Positions 18,879 through 27,900 of a stretch of 64,000 bases of DNA are shown one piece after another (the first letter of the stretch is position 1; each line of letters starts with the position of its first letter). The DNA is taken from positions 186,001 to 250,000 of the forward strand of contig JAAHGF010000002.1 in the NCBI GenBank assembly GCA_010672585.1. The letters run 5' to 3'. The notes beneath the pieces are model-generated. The model saw only the letters and a list, made by a program, of their open reading frames with translations. It did no database searches and had not been told where the DNA came from. The translations under genes and the position numbers were made by a program. Origin of the DNA: Okeania sp. SIO1I7 (lineage in GTDB: Bacteria > Cyanobacteriota > Cyanobacteriia > Cyanobacteriales > Microcoleaceae).

Positions 18879-20156
18879 CTATTGTACGATAAACTGACGA
18901 CTTGCCAAAACAGCACTACCATAAGCTGCATCTACATAAACAGCTTTCGTAATAGGTACTTGTAAATACCGTCCCCGAATCGCTGTAAAAGTAGGATTTT
19001 TAGCGCCGCCCCCAGCAGTATAGACATTTGTGAGTGTAGCTGCGCTTAATGCTTGCAACAATTTATAGCCTCGTAATTCAATTTTGGCAATACCTTCAAG
19101 CAAACCATGAAGAAACTGCACAGAATTTTCTGGTTTAGGCGCTAATCGTGGCAGTAATTCTGGGTCATTGATCGGAAAGCGATCGCCCTTTTGTAGCAAG
19201 GGATAATAATCTAACCCACTTTCAGCATTAGGGTCTATTTGACTACTCAAACTTGACAACTCAGCATCAGTAAAAAAATGTCGTAAAACAGCACCTCCAG
19301 TATTAGAAGCACCACCGACCAACCACAAATCTCCCAGACGATGACTATAAATGCCATATTTAGCATCATCAACCCTAGTGCGACTCAACAGTTTTAACAC
19401 CAGAGTCGAACCCAAAGAAGTTACGGCCTCTCCCGGAGTATTAGCACCACTAGCAATAAAAGCAGCAATGCTATCTGTTGTACCGCCACAGACAAAACAT
19501 TCGGGAGACAAACCAAGACTATCCACAACTTCTACAGTAATATTTCCCACTATCGAACCTGGTGTGACGACTTCAGGTAAAAGAATATTTCCCCCTATTT
19601 CAGAATTAACAAAATCAGTCAACCAGTCTGGATAAGATAAATTGGCAACATCATAACCCAGTTTCAAGACATTGTTATAGTCACTAACTCCTAGTTTTCC
19701 ATGAAGCAAAAACCCTAACCAGTCAGCTTGATGCAAAAAATAATAGCTTTTATTTGACACAGAAATATTTTCAATTAACCACAACAACTTTGCCAAACTA
19801 GAAGTAGCACTAATAACAGGATGATTAGCAGGAGCAATACTTCTTAACTTATCCATCATTGCCACTCCCCTACTATCATTGTAAAGAAGCGCTTCGCTCA
19901 CAGGTTTACCATCACCATCACACAATAATACTGTTGCCGAAGTACCATCAATAGCGATCGCTCGAATATCCCCTCGCATTTCTTGGGGAATATCAGAAAT
20001 TAGATTAAACAAAGCCATTTGCCAAACATGAGGAAATTTATTTTCCTGAGAATTTTCCCAAACATACTGTGTGTGTGCTTTAACTTGAAAGTTAGAGTCA
20101 ATAACCACTGCACGCGCTCCCGAAGTGCCAAAATCAAGCCCTAAGTATAAATTCAT
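18879..20156 (-). CDS. FGGY-family carbohydrate kinase (ribulokinase/xylulokinase-like)
   Basis: FGGY kinases phosphorylate a pentose or related sugar with ATP. The phosphate-1 motif LGLDFGTSGARA opens the protein, and AIDGTSATVLLCD and GGTTDSIAAFIASG follow. The adenosine motif YTAGGGAKNPTFTAIRG lies near the C-terminus. At 425 aa it is of the short cyanobacterial/plant type that includes D-ribulokinases; the substrate is not certain. ATG at 20156 (MNLYLGLDFG) is preferred over a TTG at 20162. The last residues (FIVQ) and the TAG stop are encoded by the terminal, degenerate palindrome of array A. A truncated sugar-type ABC ATPase lies upstream, suggesting the remnant of a sugar or nucleoside uptake locus. 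Confidence 0.85.
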   Translation of the reverse strand: MNLYLGLDFGTSGARAVVIDSNFQVKAHTQYVWENSQENKFPHVWQMALFNLISDIPQEMRGDIRAIAIDGTSATVLLCDGDGKPVSEALLYNDSRGVAMMDKLRSIAPANHPVISATSSLAKLLWLIENISVSNKSYYFLHQADWLGFLLHGKLGVSDYNNVLKLGYDVANLSYPDWLTDFVNSEIGGNILLPEVVTPGSIVGNITVEVVDSLGLSPECFVCGGTTDSIAAFIASGANTPGEAVTSLGSTLVLKLLSRTRVDDAKYGIYSHRLGDLWLVGGASNTGGAVLRHFFTDAELSSLSSQIDPNAESGLDYYPLLQKGDRFPINDPELLPRLAPKPENSVQFLHGLLEGIAKIELRGYKLLQALSAATLTNVYTAGGGAKNPTFTAIRGRYLQVPITKAVYVDAAYGSAVLASRQFIVQ

Positions 20157-20488
20157 TTTCAATAAAAACTTGCTATAATCTAAACTAAAAGATTATATAC
20201 AAAAACTAAGACGTTATAGTTTTGTAGATCATCAATTCTCTGTATTTATCGGTTGGTCTGAGGTAATAAAACCCAATCTACAAAGTCTCCACTTGTTATA
20301 ATCTAAAATAGATAACTAATGGGATGGTTCAATAATAACCCATTCTTTGTCTGTCAAACTGCTTGAAGGTTGGCATTTATCCAACTCTTGGTTATAGTAA
20401 TTGGCGATCGCTACTTAGTCAGGATTATCCCCACACTATTTATCTAATTACTTGCTCTTTGTAGGGTTGAGCTTGCGCTTAACCCAAC
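20157..20488. other. Intergenic region with short palindromic repeat
   Basis: No gene seen. At 20463-20492 an inverted repeat, gtagggtt..aacccaacctac, abuts the broken ABC gene and may mark the rearrangement that truncated it. Confidence 0.4.
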
Positions 20489-20797
20489 CTACGGCATCAA
20501 TGTTTTTTTACCGACTGTTAATGTTGGGACTAACATAAAATGCTGATGAATCATGCCAATACCATAATTTATTGCTACACTCGGCGAGGAAATTTTTATC
20601 AGTTTATCTAGAAGATAAATTTGACCATAGTTTGGTTGATATAATCCGGATAATATGTTCATTAATGTGGTTTTTCCTGCACCATTTTCTCCTAGAATAG
20701 CGTGGACAGAACCTGCTGCAATAGAAATACTAATATTATCGTTAGCGAAAAAATTTCCGAAGCTTTTAGTAATATTTTCTAAATGTAAATATGTCAT
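20489..20797 (-). pseudogene. 5' fragment of an ABC transporter ATPase (sugar/nucleoside BMP-type)
   Basis: Only the first ~102 residues remain. They include the Walker A GENGAGKTT and the Q-loop region (GIGMIHQHFMLVPTLTV), characteristic of RbsA/YufO-like ATPases that carry two ABC domains and normally exceed 500 aa. After LTV the frame runs into unrelated residues (GKKTLMP) and stops; the signature motif and Walker B are missing. No permease or binding-protein gene is adjacent. The start ATG at 20797 is intact. I regard it as a decayed gene. Confidence 0.85.
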
Positions 20798-22221
20798 TTC
20801 AGTTATAAGTTATCAGTTATAAGTTATCAGTTAGCCTCCTGTGGAGCAACTGCGGACTTCAGTACCTCTGCCTGTTTGTGCAGCATTCCGTAGGAAAGTT
20901 AGAGGCTTGAAATATTGAACTTTATTTTCTCTTGGTCGATTGGATATGGCACAGGTTTCCTCACTATCCCACCCAACGGGTGCGCTCCGAAGATCGACCG
21001 CTTTTTCATCCCCTTGTAGAGCGGTAGCTCGCGGCGCAGCCAAGGGGAGGCTTGAGACCTTATTTTTTGGTCATGGAATATTAGATGATATTTCTTTGAT
21101 TTTGAATGTAATTAAAACAATTATTAGTGCCAGTTATAAATAATTTTTTTATCCGTAGGAGGGGGTGGGGTAGTAGGGGAGTGGAGGAGAAGTAAACATA
21201 AGAATAATTAATACGCTACTAGCTAATAATCATCAAAAATGTCATTCCGCCACTTATGTTATTACTTAATAATTGAAGTTTCACCTAAGTATAGAATTTA
21301 TAGAATTCTTTTTTCACCCTTGATATAATAATTGATTCAAACTATTTATCAAAAGTAACTATCAAAATAACAAAAGTTATTAAACATTTATACCATGTCA
21401 ACAAATTGTATTTAGAAATATAAAATTAAATTATATAGCAAAGAAAGAGTTGGTTCGGATATCGACTGATAATGTACCTTAGACAGGGAAATATTTTTCC
21501 CACTGTTGTTATCAGAGAGTTGTTCTTGGCTATAGCAAGGTTTTTGATGCTATCAAGACGTTTATCTTTTTCTTTTGGGTTTAATACCTCGCCGTCAACG
21601 GGGGTGTTTACAATTGGTTAGGGTTATAAGAAACGGAGTGACAGAACGTTGACTATCCCCATCCACTTTTTCCTCCTTCCTGATTCCTCCTTCCTGATTC
21701 CTTCTTTAATGCTATACAGTTTAGCAAAACTTTGAAGAATACTATAACTATCAAAAAATATGAGTAAAAGTCTTGACTCTAACCTTAAATATCTAATACT
21801 TTATAATACTCAATTAGTCTATTTAAAGAGGAGTATTGAAAATACTACTATTGTAGGGGATTATACTTACTACAATTATTTTAAGAATTCATAAAATTTT
21901 GAATGGAATGTTCTCTATCATTTTGATTTTGTTTGATATAGATTAATTATTTTTATAGCAAGGAATGAGTTGGTGCTTGACTTCTGCTGATGATGCGCTT
22001 TAGATAGGAAAATATTTTTCCCAATGTTACTTCTGTTGGTCGGCATTCCCATGGCAAGAAAACCCGCTCTTGCACGCTTTCCTATCGGAATGCTCCGCAA
22101 ACATTTTGCAGAGCAAAACACCGGGTTCCGACCGCTTAGGTTTGTCGCCGATGTGGGGTCGCACCGCTGTTTACTGCTATAAATAATATTCTATGTTTTT
22201 GAATAAAAATTATTAAATATA
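20798..22221. repeat. 1.4-kb repeat-rich intergenic region
   Basis: No credible gene. Contents: agttatcagtt heptamer repeats (20803-20832), and a dispersed module with a gcattccgtaggaaag motif and cctc..atcccacc..gggtgcgctccgaagatcgaccgc (20875-21076). Related modules occur at 34540-34690, 37010-37130 and 47070-47170. Two related elements start tatagcaaagaaagagttgg (21434) and tatagcaaggaatgagttgg (21954); the second ends tgctata at 22181 and so has matching inverted termini. A heptamer run (cttcctgatt) lies near 21670-21700. Confidence 0.6.
21954..22181. mobile_element. MITE-like element with TATAGCA/TGCTATA termini
   Basis: It begins tatagcaagg and ends actgctata. Its left half matches 21434-21510, including aaatatttttccca. 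It encodes no transposase; open frames inside are not convincing. Confidence 0.5.
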
Positions 22222-22737
22222 ATGAGAAAAGTTAGGTTATTTATTGCTGCTAGTCTGGATGGATATATTGCCAGAATATCGGGAAAAGTTGATTGGTTAT
22301 TTACTGACCAAAATTACGGATATGATGATTTTTTTGCTGAGGTGGGGACTGTATTAATGGGTCGGAAAACTTATGAACAAATTCTAGAATTTGGAGAATA
22401 TCCATATACTGGAAAACAGAGTTTTGTCTTTTCTAAAACTCGCCACGGTGAAAGAGATGAAAATGTAGAATTTATTGGAAAAAATTTAGGAGATTTTGTT
22501 CATAATCTCCGTCAATCTAGTGGTAATGATATTTGGCTAGTTGGCGGTGCAAAAATAATTCAATATTTTATCAAGCATGGTTTTCTTGATGAGTTAATTT
22601 TGGCAATTCATCCAATTATTTTAGGGGATGGCATTCCTTTGATTGTTAAAGATAAAAATCTGGAGACAAAACTAAAGTTTAAAGAAATTAAAAATTACAA
22701 TTCGGGATTGTTACAGGTATTTTATGATTTGGTATAG
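22222..22737 (+). CDS. RibD C-terminal/dihydrofolate reductase-like protein (YyaP/YwjB type)
   Basis: A 171-residue reductase-fold protein. The motifs are FIAASLDGYIA, a VLMGRKTYE segment (the MGRxTxE NADPH-binding helix), IWLVGGAKIIQ and ILGDGIPLI, all standard for this family. Members are NAD(P)H-dependent reductases of uncertain substrate, distinct from true DHFR or riboflavin RibD. Start is ATG 22222. It is monocistronic, with repeat DNA upstream and a 234-bp gap before the DUF4209 gene. Confidence 0.88.
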   Translation: MRKVRLFIAASLDGYIARISGKVDWLFTDQNYGYDDFFAEVGTVLMGRKTYEQILEFGEYPYTGKQSFVFSKTRHGERDENVEFIGKNLGDFVHNLRQSSGNDIWLVGGAKIIQYFIKHGFLDELILAIHPIILGDGIPLIVKDKNLETKLKFKEIKNYNSGLLQVFYDLV

Positions 22738-22971
22738 CAGTATGAAATGATTTTTAAAATTTCTCCATAAATATTATTGCTGTATCTAAGTTTGAGGCTA
22801 TTGCTATTCACGAATGATTTAGGATTGCTATATAAGGTATGTGTTAAAAGTGCCTTTTGATTAACTTGATTCCATAAATAAAAAAAAATCAAACTTCTCG
22901 GATATTTTGTTTAAAATTATCAAATATAATTTGCAGTCTAACTAATAAAAATATAGAATAAAAGTAAGAAT

Positions 22972-24762
22972 ATGCTATATATTACCAAGAAAGATTTTAT
23001 CAAATCCGGCTGGCAGGATGTGGTTAATGCTAGTGAAAAAAAAGAATGTTTTGCCTACATTAAAGGCTTTTGTCAAAAAGCACAGGAAGCAGAAGAAGTA
23101 GGAAATATTAGGGAACAAACTATATTTAAAATATTAGCAAAAGTCACTCTCGTTGATATTAGGAGAACTCACCGACAATTAAACGAAGAAGACTTTGCTA
23201 AAATCAACTTGACAGACGAACATCTAAACTTTCTGGTTGAAATTGCACCTGAAATATCAGACTCCGAACTTCAGGCAAGAGTTGCAAATATTCTTTGGAG
23301 CAAACAACGTAACTATTCGATGGCTAAACTTGCAATTAATGCTTACATAAAATCTGCTATAGAATTAGAAGATTTTACTGCCATAAAATTAGGAATTCCT
23401 ACAAAATGGATCGGTTGCTATGATCGAATAGAAAGAGCATTTCAACTAGCAAAAAAAATCAACTATCAAGTTGAAAAAGTAGTTGAACATATAGAAAAAG
23501 TTCTCGAACGCTACCAAGGAGAAGACCCTCTTTGGTTATCAGCAAAACTAATGGAACTTTTGCAAAAAAACAAACTTGGCTGCCCCAAAAAATATGCTGC
23601 TCTAGCTAAAAAAGCTGCCCTTCTATCAGAATCATCCTATGATTGGGATAGAGCAAGAAATTATTGGGAAATCAAAGCAAAATGGCATCAAATAGAAAAG
23701 GATAGAGAAAACGAACGTGCGGCTTTAATGCTTGCTGCTGACACCTATTTTAAACAGGTAAAAAAAGCCCTAAAAAACAATCAAATTTTTTATTTAGCAG
23801 CATCAAAGAATCTTCAGAAAGCTATTGAAGCCTTTAGAAATATTCCTGGCACAAAAGAAGAGACTGTAGTGGCAAAAGCAAGAGCGGAAGAAGCTCATAA
23901 ACTTTTACTTCAATATCAAGAAAAATCTAAGAAAAAATGGATTACTAACTATTCCGATACTGTTGACTTTACAGAAGCAGTAGAAAAAGCTAGAGCAATT
24001 GTTAGAGGTGAAAAATTAGAGGATGCTCTTTTTTCCTTAGCTTTATCAACAAATTTTACAGAAGTCTCTCAACTTAAAAAACAAATAGAGCAGATAGTTT
24101 ATGATTTTCCTGTGTTTCCTCTGATGAAAAAAGAGAAAATAAATCAGAATGGTAAAGTTGTAGATAGACAAAAAGTGGAAACTACACAATTTGAAGAACT
24201 CAAAGCCGCAATGGAGTTTGAAATGTATCATACAAGTGCATCCTACCAAAGTATTCAAGCCCAAGTATTGATAGATCCAGCCAGAGAACAAATAAATTTA
24301 GAACATTCTGTAGAAATTAAAGACTTTTTTCCCATTGTTTCAAATAACCCTTTTGTACCACCCAAGAGAAAATATTTGTTTGCAAAAGGATTACTTGCTG
24401 GTTTAACTGGAGATTTCTACACATCTACCCACATCCTCATTCCCCAAATTGAAAATGCCATCCGTTATCTACTTTGGAAACAAGGTGCATTACCTTCGAG
24501 CTATGAGGATAAAGGAATTCAAAATGAATATAACTTGAACAAAATTCTTTACTTCCCTGAGATGGCTGATATTTTCGACGAAGACACAATTTTTGACCTT
24601 AGAGGTTTACTTGTTGAAAATTCAGGCTCTAATTTGAGAAACCGCATGGTTCATGGTTTGCTAGATGATGATGATTTTTTAAGTCCTCTGATGTCTTACC
24701 TATGGTGGGTGACATTGAGACTATGTTGTTTACCGAACGTTATATATCAACAGAAAGTTTAA
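22972..24762 (+). CDS. DUF4209-type protein with RNxxxHG (HEPN-like) C-terminal motif
   Basis: The C-terminus contains LRNRMVHGLLDDDDF (about residues 562-576), which matches the RNxxxHG motif that defines DUF4209. The spacing R-x4-H also fits the catalytic motif of HEPN ribonucleases. The first ~430 residues are helical with TPR-like character (many KAAL, AKLAI and AAxxY segments) and no membrane segment. No nucleotidyltransferase (MNT) partner or second toxin gene is adjacent. It converges on the STAND-WD40 gene, whose stop lies 194 bp away. Ribonuclease activity and any role in defence are inference. Start is ATG 22972. Confidence 0.72.
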   Translation: MLYITKKDFIKSGWQDVVNASEKKECFAYIKGFCQKAQEAEEVGNIREQTIFKILAKVTLVDIRRTHRQLNEEDFAKINLTDEHLNFLVEIAPEISDSELQARVANILWSKQRNYSMAKLAINAYIKSAIELEDFTAIKLGIPTKWIGCYDRIERAFQLAKKINYQVEKVVEHIEKVLERYQGEDPLWLSAKLMELLQKNKLGCPKKYAALAKKAALLSESSYDWDRARNYWEIKAKWHQIEKDRENERAALMLAADTYFKQVKKALKNNQIFYLAASKNLQKAIEAFRNIPGTKEETVVAKARAEEAHKLLLQYQEKSKKKWITNYSDTVDFTEAVEKARAIVRGEKLEDALFSLALSTNFTEVSQLKKQIEQIVYDFPVFPLMKKEKINQNGKVVDRQKVETTQFEELKAAMEFEMYHTSASYQSIQAQVLIDPAREQINLEHSVEIKDFFPIVSNNPFVPPKRKYLFAKGLLAGLTGDFYTSTHILIPQIENAIRYLLWKQGALPSSYEDKGIQNEYNLNKILYFPEMADIFDEDTIFDLRGLLVENSGSNLRNRMVHGLLDDDDFLSPLMSYLWWVTLRLCCLPNVIYQQKV

Positions 24763-24956
24763 AATAGCAGTCAGCAGTCAGCAGTCAGCGGTCAGCTCTC
24801 AAAGCGTATTTGGTATGAGTATTAAGTGGAGTGGGTATCCTACCTATCCGAAAATATAAAGAACGGGCAAGATTCCCATTCTACTTCCACAAAACGATTA
24901 AAATCATCCCGCATTTATGCAACGCCTTTTTTTTCAAAATTATTATCCATAAATTA
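24763..24956. repeat. Convergent intergenic region with agcagtc heptamers
   Basis: Four agcagtc-type heptamers lie at 24766-24796, between the convergent DUF4209 and STAND-WD40 genes. No gene or clear terminator seen. Confidence 0.5.
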
Positions 24957-27900
24957 TCAATTATCAATGATATCGTTACAAAGAGTTTTATCGCTCTCAT
25001 TAACTTCGGGGTTATTTTCTAGATAGTCTCGCACCCAGTTGCAACCACGGACTAGCAGTTCATCTAAGTCTTGATTTGCTGTAGATGTAGGTGGCTGCTG
25101 CTTCTGCAAGTTCCATAAACGGATAGTACCATCTTCTCCACCAGTTGCGAGTAAGTTGCCATCAGGACTAAAACTAATAGTGTTGATCGCTCCTTCAGGT
25201 ACTTGGAATTCCTCTAACTGCTGACGGCTGTTCAAATCCCACAAGCGTGCGGTGCCGTCTGCTCCAGCAGTAGCCAATAATGTGCCATCAGGGCTAAAAT
25301 GAACGCTATTAACTGCACCTTTGGGAACATTAAATACTTGCTCCTGCACACCCTGTAAATTCCACAAGTAGACAGTACCCTTTTTTCTTCCAATAGCTAG
25401 TAATCTACCATCAGGGCTAAAACTAATGCTAGTTACTAAACCTTGACTTCCTATAAATGAGCGTAATAGTTTACCTTCCAAATTCCATAATTTAACCATG
25501 CCATTTTCTCCTGCACTAGCCAGTAATTTACCATCGGGACTAAAAGCAACGCTAGTGACCGAACCTTGATTTCTTCCGAATGAGTATAACAGTTTGCCTT
25601 CCAAATTCCATAAGTTAACCGTGCCATTTTCTCCTGCACTAGCTAAGAGGTTGCCATCGGGACTAAAAGTAATGCTAGTGGCCGAACCTTGATTTCCTCT
25701 GAATGAGTATAACAGTTTGCCTTCCCAAGTCCGTAAGTCAACCGTGCCATTTGTTCCTGCACTAGCTAAGAGACTGCCATAGCGAGTAACAGTAAGGCTA
25801 GTGATCGAACCTTGATTTCCTATTAATGAGCGTAACAGTTTGCCTTCCAAATTCCATAAGTTAACCGTGCCATTTTCTCCTACACTAACCAGCAATTTAC
25901 CATCGGGGCTAAAATTGACGCTGGTCACTGAACCTTGATTTCCTTGGAAGCGGTTTTGTTCTTTGATTTCATCAACTACTTTTTGTAAGGTTTCGATCAC
26001 CTCATTGTTTAACTCAGTATTATTTCTAGGTAATAGCTTGAGTTCTTTCCCTGAGCGTAAACTGGCTATCAACCCCTCTAACTGACTATTTGAGGCAAAA
26101 AGAGCCTCTCCACTAGCACTGCGGGCACGAATTTCTGCAATCTGTGACCGTTGAATTTGAAACCAGATTGTTATTGGTACAGTTATAGATACCAAGAGAG
26201 TAAGCAAAAAAATTAAAATAGATGGTATAGTAGATTTTTTTCTTTGTTTTTCTAATTTTTGGCGCTTTCTCCACTCAATGCTTAGTTCGATAAATTCTTG
26301 CTCCAATAGATTCAGTTTTTCTGGACGTTCCTGCAGCAAATCTTCTGCCTCTGCAAGCAGCACACCTCGTAACAATGCCTCTTTCTCTCGTCCCGTCTCT
26401 TGCCATAGACGTACCGCTATTCGTAGTCGCTCTTGCCATATTCTAAATTCTCGGTCAGTTTCCATCCACTGTCTAAGTTGATCCCAGTTGCGAATCAGAG
26501 CCTCATGGATAACCTCGACAGTTTCCTGCTGTTGTCCAGCGATAAAAGATCTATTGATCGCTACTAACCGATCATCAGCTAACTTTTTGACTAACTTCCA
26601 ATCACTTTCCTGGAATTCTTCTTTGGTTGCTTGTCGTCGTGTGTCCTCAGTTCCTTCACCAGGACTCACTAACTGCAAAAAAATGTGATGAACTACTTCT
26701 TTTTCCTGTTTGCTAAGTTGATAATACTTTTCATCAGCATAGCGAGTTAACACCCCAGAGATTTCCCCTATCTCTTCATAAGCATTGTGAGTTAATTCGT
26801 TCTGGGTAAGGTTTTTCCATAGTTCCATGAGGGTAAATTCTAATAGGGGTAGGGGTAAATTTCCCGGTTTTTGTTGAACATCATTAAAAATTCTCTGCAC
26901 CAGTCCTTGTTCAAAGCTGACTCCTAAGTTTTGAGCTGGTTTTTCAATAACTTCTCTTAGTTCCTCTAACTTCATTGGACGTAGTAATAAATAGCCTTTT
27001 TGCAAGATATCCGCTAAGGGTGGATAGGAAAGAGCATTTCCTAAAAAATCGGTTCGTAGGGTGGCGACTAACACCGTTGATAAAGTAGACTTTTCCTCAG
27101 ACTGAAAGGGGTTTAAGAGGGTATCAAGAAATTTCTGATGGGTTGGTTCATCGCTACAAAGGGTATAGAGTTCTTCAAACTGGTCAGCGATCACAAGTAC
27201 CTGATAATTGGGGTAATTTTTTTTTATTTGGGAAAAAACATCTTTAAGCAAAACGGAACCGCTAACAAAGGATTGAGCTAATTGCCTAGCTTGCATTATT
27301 TGTTCAGTATCACCTAATTCTGTTCCAAAAAGTGGAATTAGTGCTTGTGCAAAAGCAAGGAAAGGGTCGGAACCAGGACGGAAGTAAGTGAACAGCCAGT
27401 TACCTTCTTGTTGCAGTTTAGGCACCAGTCCCGCTAAAACCACCGAAGATTTTCCGCTTCCTGACTCACCCAGCAAAGCTATAAAATTACGGGTATTAGT
27501 TGCAGCAAATAGTCTTTTTACAAATACCTCGCGCCCAAAGAAAAACTCAGCTTCATTCGGACCGAAATGATGGAAACCCTGATAAGGACAAGGGAGATTT
27601 TCATCAACAGATGTATCCGCAGACTCAACAGGTTCTAACTTGAAATCTTCACGCAAATCGAAGTAGTTGACAATTCTTGGGATGTGCGATTCCCATAATT
27701 CCCGTATTTCTTGCTTTAGAGGATGTCGCTTTAATAACCAACGGCGGACTAATTCGATTTTCACTGTGTATGCGGAAGCTTTTTTGGGAGGTTCTGAAAC
27801 TTTCAGCAAATTCAAGAAACCCCATTCCTTTAATCTTTCTCCTGCCTGAATCAACGATTTTGTCTGGATAACTCCATACTTTCTCAGCACCGTCAATGGG

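Larger units (their letters stand above)
17641..18891 (+). repeat. Tandem array A: five 169-bp units plus two degenerate units
   Basis: The unit contains gcgatcgctaatca (or a close variant), then a T/A-rich stretch and the perfect 14-bp palindrome ctattgtacaatag. A hairpin with T-run (aactcc..ggagttttttt) follows, then the self-complementary ggctcta..tagagtc and a variable segment. Palindromes start near 17661, 17830, 17999, 18168 and 18337 (period exactly 169), then 18704 and 18877. Unit 2 carries base changes in the palindrome (ctattgtgcaataa). The break between units 5 and 6 is caused by a 196-bp insertion at 18463-18658. The last unit runs into the stop codon of the sugar kinase. There is no open reading frame. 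The terminator polarity suggests plus-strand transcription, convergent with the kinase. Confidence 0.9.

Noticed and set aside
17641-18891. Array A as a CRISPR array
   Set aside because: Units of 169 bp are conserved over nearly their whole length, with no variable spacers of uniform size.
22972-24762. HEPN-MNT toxin-antitoxin pair
   Set aside because: There is no nucleotidyltransferase gene next to the RNxxxHG gene.
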